From positions 186,001 to 250,000 of the forward strand of contig KV748186.1 of the NCBI GenBank assembly GCA_001692895.1: 64,000 bases of DNA, given 5' to 3'. The DNA comes from Cenococcum geophilum 1.58 (Eukaryota; Ascomycota; Dothideomycetes; Gloniales; Gloniaceae). Position numbers and translations under genes: made by a program. Positions 48,885-60,493 of the stretch are shown here, in pieces; within the stretch, counting starts at the first letter, position 1; each line of letters opens with the position of its first letter. Under the pieces are notes generated by a model. The model had not been told where the DNA came from, ran no database searches, and saw nothing but the letters and a program-made list of their open reading frames with translations.

Positions 48885-49064
48885 TGTCACGAACTCAGTC
48901 AATCGAGGCACGAGCACGGCATAACACGCATGCAACCTGTACAATTGGATTGTCCTACGACGAGGATATCAAGCTGAGGAGCAGAAGGTGGAGGGGAGGA
49001 CGTCTATATGTGTGCGCCAAGTCCTAAGCGAGCCCCTGACCAGATCCGTTACGGGTGCCGTAAC
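48885..49064 (-). repeat. Solo LTR related to gypsy A, with target duplication
   Basis: A 180-bp unit, TGTCACGAACTCAGTCAATC to GGTGCCGTAACA, is flanked by ACTAC on both sides (48880-48884 and 49065-49069). It shares the CTCAGTCAATCGAGGCACGAG block with the gypsy-A LTR, which fixes the family and orientation. It has normal base composition with little sign of RIP, unlike the adjacent gypsy-B LTR. Confidence 0.85.
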
Positions 49065-49780
49065 AACTACTATAGTTACGGTTTTAAGAAGTTAAACAAT
49101 ATGCCACTAAAAGCAGCCACTATAACGCCCTTGCCAAAACCTTTCCCATCAAGGCTGGCCAGTCTTTCCAGGATACTACGGAGAAACTCTTCCCGGTTCG
49201 ATCGTAGAGATGATGTGCCATCTAGGGGGGCTAAAATCCCAAGGCCTAGTTCAAAAAACATGTTCGTGGAAATCTCCAGAAAAGCTCTCTGCTATCCACT
49301 TTATCCAATACTTCCTTGCTTACTGACTATCAAATCAATTCGACCAGACACCTGAATTCAAGCAGAAAACAAAATCTCTTGGGCTTGGAGTTCTGTAAGG
49401 AATGCATTGTCTTTCACGATGTACTCCCAAATTAGCCGTTTGTTTAGTGGATATGATGCATGCTCTGAGTTTCCATCTCAATCCTCCGCACATTAGGGCA
49501 GCGTTCCGCAACCATGTGCTTCTGGCTACTCCCTCACTATTCCCCGCAAATGCGGAGACTGCTTAATATGTGCAGATTCAGCTATGGGGCTATCGATCAT
49601 AACCATTTCCCGGCTTAAGAAAATTGAAGACTAAGCTATGGAGACGGGACAGGGGCCGGGAGATCAATTACTTCGCTGACAAGAACATAATTCATACTGA
49701 AAGCCGTATGGTAGTTGTTGTAGTATGTCGTCGATATTTCATACGGCTCAACTACTTCTTGCTTTGCTTTAAGTCACAAG
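49065..49780. other. Intergenic stretch without recognised gene
   Basis: Normal base composition. A 61-codon reverse frame (49076-49261) and a 115-codon forward frame (49008-49355, starting inside the solo LTR) overlap here; neither resembles a family I know. Confidence 0.5.
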
Positions 49781-51221
49781 GTGGTTAGCTCTACGGCTCT
49801 ATACGATACGATGGTCTCGATCAAGTCTATCGTTCCCGCTAGTGTTCTTAATACCCTTGTCTTTACTCAAAATGCTGCTTCTCCTAATGTCACCACTCCA
49901 GCGGCCTCAAAATCCACTGATGCCACTCTTTCTACTCCGACTTCATGTTCTGGGCAACAACCCATGATCTACACTATCTCGACAGGGATGACGACTAGAG
50001 ATGTGTTTCCAATCAAAGTACGTTCACCAAACAGTAAATGGCTTACTACTCGACGCCTATTTGACTACCCTCAATATCACCAATACGACAACCGGGGTGG
50101 GTATGATTCAGAATTCGTCTATGGCCTATTTCGACTTCTGCGATACGGTAGAAGTCTCCGTTACGTACACAAAGGGCAAAGTTCACTCTGCCCGCATCTG
50201 CCCAGACTCCTACGGCATAGTGCCTAAAGTGAGGGACAATACGCTAACTTTCACTCCCACCAAACCCCGCAACCTGGTGATCCAAACCAACAACGATATC
50301 TTCGATTGCTTGCACTTATTAAGCAACACCATCGATTTTAATGTGCCGTCTGCCGGTGACCCGAATGTCATTTATTTAGGCCTGGTCTGCACAACAACCT
50401 AACGGGGAACCTGTTGTCCGTCCCCAGTAGTAAAACTGTTTACCTCACGGGTGGTGCAATACTCACTGCGCGCGTCTCCTTCGTCAACGTAACGAACTCT
50501 ATCTTACGCGGCTGTGGTGTGCTTTACAACAATCCTAGTGGAGCAGTCCTTGTCGAGTACTCGAGTGGAATCACCATTGACGGCGTCATCATGCTCAGTC
50601 CTGCCGGCTACGCAGTGGTAGCGGGAGAGGCCGGACAGCTGGTCATCCGCAACATTCGCTCTTTCAGTTCTAAAGGCAACGGTGATGCCATCGATCTTTT
50701 TTGCTGCCAATATGCGCTAGTTGATGGTCATTTGGATGATAGCATTGCCATTTACAGTCACCGCTTAGATTACTATGGCAACATCAGCAATATCATTCAG
50801 AACTCCAGCTTATGGGCAGATGTAGCACACCCTATCGTTATGGGTACGCACGGAAACACCATGGACGACGTTACGATCAGGAACATTGTGCTTGATCACC
50901 ACGAGCCGCAAAGGCTGCATTGCAATCAATCCCGGCGACAGCAACTTCATCTCGAATGTCTATATTGAGGATGTTAGAGAGGAGGACTTCAGGCTGGGCC
51001 AGGTGGTCAACATGCGCGTGATGTTCAATGCCAAGTACAACACGCCGCCTGGGCGCGGAATCGCAAACGTGACTATCAAGAATCTAAGCTACAATGGTAC
51101 TCACGCTAATCCGCCCATTCTCGTTGGGCATGATGAAGATAGGAACACCACAGGTGTTACGTTCGAGAATTTGGCCGTCAATAGCAAGCAGATAAGTGAT
51201 AGTATGCAGAAGCCAGCCTGA
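49781..51221 (+). pseudogene. Secreted right-handed beta-helix glycoside hydrolase-like pseudogene
   Basis: Frames read in succession: SIKSIVPASVLNTLVFTQNA (possible decayed signal), NGLLLDAYLTTLNITNTTTG, SKTVYLTGGAILT, the repeating beta-helix coils (ITIDGVIMLSPAGYAVVAGE, GDAIDLFCC, LDDSIAIYSH) and IAINPGDSNFISNVYIEDVR, VTIKNLSYNGTHANPP. The DAIDLF and DDSIAIY segments correspond to the Asp-rich active-site coils of GH28/GH49-like enzymes. Frame changes near 50040, 50375-50400 and 50905 cannot be explained by introns, so this is a pseudogene of about 1.4 kb. Numerous Asn-x-Ser/Thr sites fit a formerly secreted enzyme. It is not part of the nicotinate pathway as known. Confidence 0.75.
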
Positions 51222-51299
51222 TATTCCACTTTCATCAAGCAAGTCTAAACACACCTTATTCTTATACTTCATAATCTAAGATTTAAAGTCACATAGTTC

Positions 51300-53220
51300 C
51301 TATGTGAAATACCTCCACTTCTCACTTCTCTCCCCATGGTCCAACTCATTCGTATCCACATCCTCCGCCCTCAACTTAACTCCCATTTCCCTATTCCTCC
51401 TCTTATTCTCCCACTTCATCCAGACACCCAACCACAACGTGAACACAATACAAGTTGCATTACAGCAGCTCGTCGCAATCAGCGTCGGGACATATTTCGG
51501 CGCATACTCGGTTCTAAACGTCGCCGCCGACAAAATCCCGCCCAGATTTCCCAATCCAACAAGCAAACCGGTGGTAGCAGCTCTTGAGTTCTCGTTCAGA
51601 TTATTATTATTGTGCCAGCTATGGACGAGGCACGACGGGATATAGGCGCCTGCGGCCATCATGAAGCAAGCGAAGTACGCAACGCCTTTATGGCGGAGAA
51701 CATCGATCGCCGCAAGGATGATCATACCGGTCAGCGAGATGCATAGCGCAAACACGATGTGGAATGTACGCTCCCTCAGCCGGTCCGACGAGTAGGAGAC
51801 GCAGAGCAGCACGACGAAGCCCACGGCATTAGGCGCGACGGTCCATAGGTTTGTTTTCACGACCGAGTAACCCAGCCGCTGCACAATCTGCGGGAGGAAA
51901 TTGGAGGTAGTGATGAATGCCACTGGGTAGGTGAAGCTGATGACGCACCAAGGGAAGAACTTCCAGTTTTTCCAGATCTGGAAGCACTCGCGCAGGTTGA
52001 ATTCGGTGCCCACGACGCCGGAGGAATCGCGTAGGGAGCGGGCTTTGGCAGCAGCTTTCTCTTGGGTCGTGAGAAACCAGGCGGAATCAGGTGCGGCGGG
52101 TAGCCAGAAGAAAGCCATGGTGGAGACGATGATGGTCATAGTACCTGCTCGCAAAAATTAGTGGTAGAGGAGAAGAGTGGGTACATTGATCTCGTAGCAA
52201 ATAAGTCAAACCCTTGAGAGGTAGAGGTGTTCACGTGGGAGGGTTAAGGTGAAAATTGGGCAGAAACCTTCGATGATAAACAACCATTTCCATCCTTGAA
52301 CATGAGGGTCATTTATCTGAAAGACGCCGTACGATATCAGTCCACTAAAAGCGGCGGCAAGCAATGCACTACCGAAGAATATGGCAATGCGGAAGCCAAG
52401 CTCTCCTCGGGTATAGAACAAAGTCAGGTAGAACACAGTCCCCGCAAAAAACCCAGCTTCAAAGCCACTGCGAAGATTCTCATCAGCTCTGTAGCCTATG
52501 AAAGGATTTCCGGAGGATTACAAAAGGGATTATAAGTGCCATACCCAAGTAGCAGTCGCATTACCAAAATACCCTCAAAATTCATCGTTGCGCACTGAAG
52601 GAGAGCAGAAGCACCCCAGCCAACCATCACTGCGCCATACCCGTATCAGCAATTTCGTACATACTAAGAGGGCAAAGCAAGGACCCATACAGCTTGGAAG
52701 TACGATTTTGCCTGACCAGCGCTTGGTTAGCATATTCAAAGGCAGGTCGCAAAGGCCATTCGGAATATAGAAGAGCAGAATCAAGAGTGAGTATTGTTCG
52801 CCGACAAAGCCAAGATCTTTGTCCATGCCATCGGTTTTAGCATTTCCGAGGTTGCTCTGCAGCCAGCAATTAGGAACTGTTTTAGTCACAGTATAGAGTT
52901 AGGTCTTACACGATCCACAGAGTTGAAAAAGTACATCTTAATTGCGCTATTAGCTATCCGTATGGTTAAAGTAATCTCTCCGGAATGGTATACCAGAGAC
53001 AGGAAAGGGAGTAAATAAAGATCCAGTTTCCGAACTTTACAACATAAAGTCAGTCGAAAAGCCCCGAAGCAAGAAAATTTGCAAACTAACCATACGATCT
53101 CTCTGCCATCATGTCGACATATGAAGAATGAACTCCCTTCTCCTGGTCTGAATCCGTCGGTGAACGTGATACCTGCTCGCTCTCATCTTGGGGAACAGAC
53201 TTCTCCGAATTGATGGTCAT
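51300..53220 (-). CDS. MFS permease, anion:cation symporter (Dal5/Tna1) type
   Basis: Exons on the reverse strand: 53091-53220, 52994-53034, 52910-52936, 52691-52856, 52545-52629, 52268-52467, 51300-52144. All junctions are GT-AG and keep frame, giving about 497 residues, normal for the family. The start is MTINSEKSVPQDES. Diagnostic segments: VRKLDLYLLPFLSL, FFNSVDRSNLGNAKTDGMDKD (after TM1), LFYIPNGLCDLPLNML, FEAGFFAGTVFYLTLFYTR, FRIAIFFGSALLAAAFSGLI, WLPAAPDSAWFL and a hydrophobic C-terminal half with about six further helices. Relatives carry allantoate, nicotinate and similar anions, so uptake of nicotinate or a pathway intermediate is likely in this setting (HxnP- or HxnZ-like). Substrate is inferred. 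One exon is only 27 bp, which gene finders may miss. Confidence 0.82.
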
Positions 53221-53977
53221 CCCGGTACAACCCGAGCTCTTTCATATGAACCTTCTCAGTACATCTAAGGATGCTCCTTTCTGTAGTTTCAAGAAAAGTT
53301 CTCTCGGTTCGAGGAACGACGTGTCCTGTGTGCCGATCTTTGTGCTCCCCTTTGACGTTAACCGTGTCACCGGTAAGCTATCAACCGCATTCGCCTCATC
53401 TTGGCGCTGATCATCTAGTTTGAGGGCAAATTCATCGTCGATCTCTGTATAGCTGATTGAAATGTATATCGCAGGTAATAATCTGATAATGTGACAGGGA
53501 AAGTGGGGGATTGAAGAAGGCAAGTAGATGCACAATCACTTGCGACGAACCGAAATAGCCCTGAGACGGGCGGTTCTGGCCCATAGCTGTGCCGTCGACA
53601 TACTTTTTTCTATATCTAACCATGAACCAATGGCATTTGTGATACCTTGCCCCGATTTTTTGTGTTGACCATAGGAATAGATGGAGGGTTGAGGTTCCAA
53701 GAAAGCTGGAATGATAGCGCCAGCCGAAAAAGTACCTCTAAGTGCATTCATGCTCTGCAGGCTACGATGGCTTGCCAACCAAGATTCTGGGTCGCAGTCA
53801 TAAGCCTCAACAGCACCTCACCATTCGGAGTACATAGCCTATGGATATCATTCCTAGAAGCTGGAAAATTCCAGTCGATTGAATATGTTTTCATTTTAGA
53901 TCCCTTAAATGAGTCATGTCGCTATTAAATCAATCCACTCTATCTCTAGCGATGGTGCTGCATATGGTTCTTCATTT
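53221..53977. promoter_or_regulatory. Permease upstream region / hxnV downstream region
   Basis: No gene is recognised in this 757-bp space. A TGATAA (HGATAR) motif lies near 53484. Short open frames on both strands have no family resemblance. Confidence 0.4.
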
Positions 53978-56199
53978 TTAGGCATCTAGTAAAAAGGATT
54001 CGTAGTAATCGTCCATCCACTGCACGGCGCTCATGCCATTTTCCCTGCTGCCCTGCGGCCAGCGGCGGACCGCCCCCACATAACCATCAGGTCTAACATT
54101 TACAATTGCAACCTCTTGCCTTGAGAGACCACCAAGCCACTTGTCAATGCATTTCTGCTTCCGCGTATCCATTTTTGGTATGTCATCTAGGTAAAAGGTC
54201 CACCGGCTATCGCGAAGCACGGGTGGTAAATCTGCAATTTCAACATCGTTCCGAGGCATGTCGGTAACAAGAGAGTAGGTAAATATGCCGCTAGTAGGTG
54301 TATAACGTTCAGGACGTACGAATTCATCATGAGGCGCTGCCAGAGGTGGCTGAAGCGTGTACGAGGCGTTGCCTGCCGAAGTGACCCGACCGACGAAGGA
54401 AGAGCTAGACTGGTGGAGGGTACAAATTGAATCCAAGAACGGCTTAGCTTCATGAACGTCGTGCACGAAAAAGTAGATGCGGAATTGCCCCAAGGCTGGA
54501 ATGTCGTTTTGAATGTCGACAGGATTGCTATCAATGAACCGCGTGACTTTGGCAGGAGGAAGAAGACAGCCTGGTTTGATATTTCCAAGACTAAGTTGTT
54601 TCGTCGGCACATTCAGAACATTATAACCATACGTTGCCCCAACACCAGAGATGAAAGCTACGTTCGTCTTGAAGTTCTGTGCAAGTGCTTCGGAATCTCC
54701 AACAGCGAAGGCATTGGCGTGTTCGTAATCGAAATTGATAAGGTCCTCGGCAATCTTCTTTCTTTCCTGTTCATAAGTGGCGAGAAGGGATGACTTTGCT
54801 AGGCCGCGAACAGCGAAGTTGAGTTTCCATGCCAAATTCCAAGAATCATGCATTCCAGTATTCATTCCTTGCGCTGCTTTGGGCGAATGAGTATGACTTG
54901 CCTAAAAATAATTAGTAGAGTTATCTCGAGGCTACATATGAGCACGTACATCCCCCGCAATAAACACTCTATTTGCCTCGTCGCTGAAGCGAGTTGCCAC
55001 ACGCTGCCCGATCTGGTAACGACCAAACCATTCTCAAAGCTGTCAGATCCATGAATTTTGGTAAAATTGTACATTACACTCACCAACAGTCCTCCATCGG
55101 AGACGATACGGTCCCATGATCTCTTGTGCTCGCCGCATAACAAATTCTTTTGTGTGTTCCTCTTGCGCCTGGCCATCCTTCGTATCCGGTTTAAGCTCGA
55201 TGTATAATCGAGTCAAGTTACGTTCTCGAGGGATTATAAGAACCGATCCGGACTCCTCTGAGTACACTATCACCTTACTCCAAATATCCGGAAAATCAGT
55301 ATCCAATTGTCCGTCCAAAACGCCCCAAATAGCATCGTAAGATGACCCAACTGGTCTCGAGTCTGGTAGGCATTTCCTGACTTGCGAATGCGCACCGTCG
55401 CACCCCACCAAGTATTTTGTTGCCAGAGATCTCCTAGCTTGGTCTACGTTGGCTTTACAAGTCACTTCCAGAGGGCATGACCTCCCCGGGGCATTTTCAT
55501 AATCCACAAATGCCGTATTTCTCTCGACTTTAACACCTCTTTCCTTCAAATCATTCACAAACAGTGACTCTATCATGCCCTGATGTACGAGCAAAATGTA
55601 AGGGTCGAGGAGGTCGACAACCGGGGGGTAGTGGATTTCTCTGCCAGTGCGATGTAAAGTCTCCTTAAAGGTGGACCTCTGCAAATTGGTATGTGATATT
55701 AACCACTACCCAGCTTCAATGAATATTTTTTTTGGAGTATAATCTCACCCAGAAAGCAATATCATATATCCTTACACCCTTCCGTAACACGGGATCCGCC
55801 AACCTCATCTGCCGGAGGGTCTCGATCGTTTTCGGTTGTATGCCATCAGCTCGGCCAGTAGATGTCCTGTCTGGCCTGTTGTCTAAAATGCCGACTTTTA
55901 TTCCGAAGCGCACAAGGTTATCTCTACATGACTCAGCATAATCAGCCACATCTCTTCAGATTCCGCCTTGGGTATACAAACGCAAGCATAAGACCGGACG
56001 GTCCAGCTCCAACAACGACCACATCACTGAACGAAGGTCTAAATTCATCGCCATTGACGGCAGCGGTATCGGTGTGGATGATATCGATACTGTCAGATCT
56101 GATTGATTCAGCCCTCAAGCCTGGGGACGACTTAGTGGATGAGGATGATCGCATTGGAGACACGTTGCGCTTCATGCGTTCCCAAATCGATGCGGCCAT
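53978..56199 (-). CDS. hxnV: FAD-dependent phenol-hydroxylase-like monooxygenase (HxnV-like)
   Basis: Exons: 55982-56199, 55749-55923, 55084-55678, 54950-55032, 53978-54901; introns 48-70 bp, in frame; about 664 residues. Seen: the dinucleotide motif [14 protein letters not shown] (about 59-72), the [19 protein letters not shown] segment typical of phenol 2-monooxygenases, the DG motif [16 protein letters not shown], the GD motif [20 protein letters not shown] with the following [14 protein letters not shown], and a C-terminal thioredoxin-like dimerisation domain ([13 protein letters not shown]...). The family inserts one oxygen atom into hydroxylated rings using NAD(P)H. In the hxn regulon HxnV is the phenol-hydroxylase-like enzyme acting on ring intermediates after HxnX. 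The family is clear; the exact substrate is inferred from context. Confidence 0.85.
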
Positions 56200-56585
56200 T
56201 GTATTAATGCAAGGTCGGTCAGACGTGGAAAATGGGGGTAGAGTCGTGTCCTCCAGTCCAATGCGACCTTCAAGACGTTCATGGCAGGTAGGTAGCTGAA
56301 TTTCAGCTCAACTAAAAGCTCTATTGCGCCTGAAGAAATTTGTGATCGGCTGTGTGGTGTGATACTAGCCAGGGGTATTATGACGATGCTTTGTGTTAAC
56401 AGTGGGAACTTTTCTTCGGGCTCACGAATTATGGCACCCCACTTTCGAGAACGTAGGGGTACGCTTGTACCATACTCAGTAAGGCAACCCGAGGCTCAGA
56501 GAATTCAACGTCAGCGAGTCGTATAAGAAAAATAAATGAAAAATTAGCCCTAAGGAGCATCACCCGAACTGATATCGTTTTCAAG
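56200..56585. other. Intergenic region between hxnV and the amidase pseudogene
   Basis: Likely former divergent promoter. No protein-like sequence is seen. Confidence 0.4.
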
Positions 56586-57415
56586 ATGAGCAGTGTTCAC
56601 CCCAGCCAACTTGGCTTGTCAAAGCGCTGCAGAAACGGCAAGCTCGAGCTGAGGCCAAAAGGTATCCCACGCAGCGGTAGCGTCCTACCATCAAGTGATC
56701 CATGCACTGACAAAATAGCGATTTCTATTGGACTGGATCTTATCGATAACCAGAGGACGAATTGTGCCAATGCAATGAAAGTGCGACCAAAAAAACTCAC
56801 ATGCTGGTGCCAACTCCCGCCGAGAACTTACGGATATCGATCGAATAGAAGAGATTATCACCACCATCTCATCCGGAGAAATTAGCGCAGCGGGTCTCTG
56901 CTCGCCTGCATCAAAAGGCATGACCCCGGCACCCGGAGCTTCCAGGTTCCTATATGGAGAATATCTAGTTTCTAACGTGATTATCACACGATGGCAGAAC
57001 GGCCGCTGCGCATGAACATGTAAATTTTTCTCGAACCCCGGCTTTCAGCAACTCAACAGCTCCGCTAACCAGCCCAGACGAATTGGCACGTGCTTCCGTA
57101 CGGATGAATAAGGTTTTCGCGTCCACTAAACATCTATGAGCCTTACTGAAATTATATTAGAAGATGCCCTTAAGCATGCCAAAAAGCTGGATCATTTTTT
57201 CAAAGAGCAGGGGAAAGTTATAGGGCCACTACACGGAGTTCCAGTAACTCTAAAGGACCAATTCAATGTCAAAGGATACGACAGCACCCTTGGTTATGTT
57301 GGATAAACATTCAAGCCGGCATCCGAAAATGCCGCCTTGGTAAAATTATTGAAGCAATTAGGTGTTGTAGTGATAGCTAAGACGAACAAACCTTGAAGCA
57401 TCATGGTACGCAGAA
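56586..57415 (+). pseudogene. hxnN: Amidase-signature pseudogene (HxnN-like), truncated
   Basis: The N-terminal part of an amidase is readable in pieces: ELTDIDRIEEIITTISSGEISAAGLC (split by a frame change, about 56830-56910), then SLTEIILEDALKHAKKLDHF, VIGPLHGVPVTLKDQFNVKG with the catalytic Lys of the amidase triad, YDSTLGYVG, a TGA-type stop replacing Arg at about 57304, and ENAALVKLLKQLGVVVIAKT. A further stop follows and the frame ends near 57415. The Ser-Ser/Gly-rich catalytic part and all later sequence, about two thirds of a normal 540-residue enzyme, are missing. HxnN is the amidase of the nicotinate regulon, so this is most likely its dead remnant. Confidence 0.78.
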
Positions 57416-57820
57416 AATCTTAGACGAGATCCAATCCAATATTAACGCACAAGGGTTTTCTTATTTAATGATGCGAAATCGGCTGGGTTCCAGGAGCCAT
57501 ATCAGGACATAAATAGAGGAAGTTGATGCATTGAATACGTATCTGTCTGTACACAAACGTTGAGATACGTGGATACCTAAGAAAATGTAGAAGATGTTGT
57601 TTGGCTAACATTAGCGAGACCAAGTATGCACTGGATGCCTTTCTTCACGCACATACTAACTTTAGAAGTATAAAACACACGGAATTTAGATTTGAAAGAT
57701 ATTTCATACTCCATAATTAGATTTTCTACATAGATATTTATGAGTGCGATATTCTAAAAACTGAAGATTGCAAGTGATGGATTTTGGAAGTATCTCGTAT
57801 CGAAACGACTCAATCGGAAT
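57416..57820. other. AT-rich stretch without recognised gene
   Basis: Nothing recognisable as coding on either strand. It lies between the truncated amidase and the 3' end of the reverse-strand dehydrogenase, where the rest of the amidase would be expected. Confidence 0.5.
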
Positions 57821-58678
57821 TTACCATTTCGTCACGCCTCCATCAATACACTATGCCTCCCTGTCAGCAATTGCCCAACGAACGATCATACAGATGTCTT
57901 ACCAAATCCTGTCCTGTCATATAACTGCTCGCATCTGATGCCAAAAACACGCAGCCACCTCGAATATCCTCTGGCATTGCCACCCTCCCATTCATGATTT
58001 CATCCTTCCAGCTTTCTAGGAGATGTGGGAATGGCACGGTCATCCCAGTACAAACGTATCCCGGAGAAATGCTGTTTACGCGAATGCCATATTTCACTAG
58101 CTCGGCAGCAATTGCTGGACACATTGCTCTCACCGCGCCCTTGGTACCACAATATGCTGAAGATAGCTGTGATCGGATGGCCATGTATGACGCGATGCTA
58201 GCAACTAGGATAATGGAACCGTGAATAGTCTTGTTTGCGACCATAGCTCTGGCTGCAAGTTGTGCTGTGTAATATACTCCACGGATATTGACTCCAACAA
58301 GCCTTTCGAATTCTTCCGGCGGTGTGTCAAGGAAGGCTACGTTCTTGTTCACTCCCGCACAAGGCACGCATATATCAAGAGCACCATTAAAATCTTCTTT
58401 GAAGGCTCTGAAGCCTTCTTCCAAGCTTGATATAGAGCTCACATCCACCCTGTCATCTAGGTCAGAGCAGGACAGATAGGGGTTTGACTAATATAAGCTT
58501 ACACATAATGTCGAGTCTTCACTCCGTGTATCTTTTCTATTTCAAAGAAACCTTCCGTAGGTGGAATGATATCGAAAATGGCGACGTCTGCACCGGCTTC
58601 CGCAAGTCCTTCGGCGAAAGCGAGACCGCAACCCCTTGCTCCGCCGGTCACTAACGCGGTACGCCCTTTAAGAGAAAA
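57821..58678 (-). CDS. hxnW: Short-chain dehydrogenase (HxnW-like), 5' end unresolved
   Basis: Supported exons: 58503-58678, 57903-58449, 57821-57850; the last intron (52 bp) joins GQDL to CIDGGVTKW and stop. Seen: [22 protein letters not shown] (TGGxxGxG cofactor site), DIIPP at the end of the second strand (acidic, suggesting NAD preference), the NAG position reading CAG (VPCAGVNKN), catalytic Ser in [16 protein letters not shown] (YxxxK) and [12 protein letters not shown]. About 250 residues are accounted for. The start codon must lie in a further exon upstream of 58678; a 34-bp candidate intron (58679-58712) with a TTACTAAC branch site is too short to be trusted. HxnW is the ketoreductase of the nicotinate regulon; divergent from hxnM here. 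Confidence 0.8.
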
Positions 58679-59381
58679 CTAGAAAGACTTTTTGTTAGTA
58701 AGAATATTTCACCTCTACTCGATCTTGCAATACTCGAGCAAAAGAATGGTCATGGAGGCCTTTGAAACAACTCCCTCGGATTAAAAAAAAGCACTAGAAT
58801 GGGGTACCGTAGCTGTTCAGTCATCTTTACAGATTTAAAATGTGTTTGAGACAGTTATTTAATGGCCTCCAGACACACATTCTTTAGCTCGAATACTTCA
58901 CACAAATCAGTCATGTCTCAATTGGTTTATTTACTTACTCGGCTCATGTCTGGGGAAGTAGGGGCAGAGAAAAAATTAAAAGGCCAATTAAGCAAACTTG
59001 GTGATCAACTATCCGTACACAAGGGTTCGGTATTCACCATTTTTACGTATCCATCGAACACCCACTAATTGGGCTTGTGGAACTTACAGATGGTACTTTT
59101 GAAGGTCGGGTTTTTTGAAAGGCGGGGGTTATCCCACCTTCCTAGAGAGGAAAGCTGCTCCTCATGCAAGCTGCGGGAATTGATGCAACACCACGATTGC
59201 TAGCCGATGATAAAGCTCCGCAATGGCGCTGTCAATTCCCCCACTCTTGAAATCGACCTTGTCACTATGGGCACCCTTGTAATGCTAGGGCGGGGCTCCG
59301 AATTCTTTGTTTGCGAGGGTATCTTGTCGTCATTCTACTTGAAGTCCGACAATTTCCATAACCAAAGCCAACCGAGTTAGG
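58679..59381. other. Divergent hxnW/hxnM intergenic region
   Basis: It holds the unresolved first exon of the dehydrogenase (a candidate Met at about 58825 on the reverse strand is not in phase) and the promoters of both genes. A 68-codon forward frame at 58862-59068 has no recognised family. Confidence 0.4.
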
Positions 59382-60493
59382 ATGGGCAAGAAAAGAGTTC
59401 TGGTTAGCTACGGAGTTGATATCGATGCCGTTGCTGGCTGGCTAGGATCCTATGGTGGCGAGGACTCTACGAGTGACATTAGCAGAGGTAAGCCTGGATA
59501 AGACGTGTTTCGAAAGTTTCGTTAGCTCTAACCGAATGGTGGCAGGTCTCTGGGCTGGTACCGTTGGTACACAACGACTTCTCAAGCTCTTCGACAAGTA
59601 CAAAATCAAAGCAACATGGTTTATACCAGGCGAGCTTGACCGACACTAGCTTCGATAGCTCTAATTAACTTTCGAAAGGACACTCACTTGAGACATTCCC
59701 CGAAGATTGTGCAGCAGTTCGCGATGCCGGACACGAAATCGGACTGCATGGATACTCTCATGAGAATCCTGTCGACATGACATTTGAGCAACAACGGGAT
59801 GTCCTTGACAAGACCTACAAACTCCTTACAGATTTCTGCGGGAAGCCTCCGAGAGGCAGCGTGGCCCCGTGGTGGGAGGCAAGTCCAGAAGGAGTAAAGT
59901 TGCTGCTTAGCTACGGCATTGAGTACGACCACAGCATGAGCCATGAGGATCACAGATGCTATTGGCTGCGAACTGGTGACCAATGGACAAAAATCGACTA
60001 CAGCAAGAAGGCGGAGGAATGGATGAAGCCGTTGATCAAAGGCGAAGAGACAGGCCTAGTAGAAATCCCAGGATCTTGGTATATCGACGATCTACCACCA
60101 ATGATGTTCATGAAGAAATCAGCAAACAGCCATGGCTGGGTCAACCCTAGAGACGTGGAGGATATCTGGAGGGATCATTTTGATTACTTCTACCGCGAGT
60201 ATGATGAATTCATTTTTCCGATGACCATACATCCAGATGTTTCTGGAAGGCCACACGTTATCCTGATGCATGAGAGGTAAGAGACTATCTTGGAATAGCT
60301 CTGAGAGGCCTATACTAATCGTCCGATGTTCTGTAGGATTATAGAGCACATTAACAAACATGAAGGAGTTGAATGGGTTACAATGGAGCAAATGTGTGAT
60401 GAGTTTAAGAGTAAGAATAAACCTCCACCGGGAGCATTGATGCCTGCGCCAGCAGGCGAGATTCTGAAGAAACAGCAAGAGGGAAAGGCATGA
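59382..60493 (+). CDS. hxnM: NodB/polysaccharide-deacetylase-fold hydrolase, cyclic imide hydrolase type (HxnM-like)
   Basis: Exons 59382-59487, 59546-59629, 59679-60276, 60337-60493; about 314 residues. Seen: [13 protein letters not shown] (metal-binding Asp pair region), [22 protein letters not shown] followed by IPG, the [14 protein letters not shown] segment (H-x3-H metal ligands), [20 protein letters not shown], and a C-terminal catalytic His in [11 protein letters not shown]. The second intron (59630-59678) must use a GC donor to keep the conserved IPG-HSLE junction. Relatives hydrolyse amide bonds in rings (allantoinase PuuE, cyclic imides) rather than chitin. In the hxn pathway HxnM opens the cyclic imide formed from the pyridine ring; assignment is by family plus neighbours. 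Confidence 0.85.

Noticed and set aside
34773..48887. Shared 10-mer TTACTACTGT at 34773-34782 and 48878-48887, considered as breakpoint microhomology
   Set aside because: At the right-hand site it spans the junction between the ACTAC duplication and the solo LTR (TGT...), so it was created by a later insertion. It is also in direct rather than inverted orientation, which does not suit an inversion.
49008..49355. 115-codon forward frame
   Set aside because: It begins inside the solo LTR and shows no recognised domain.
54187..54612. 141-codon reverse frame
   Set aside because: Out-of-frame shadow of the last exon of the phenol-hydroxylase-like gene.
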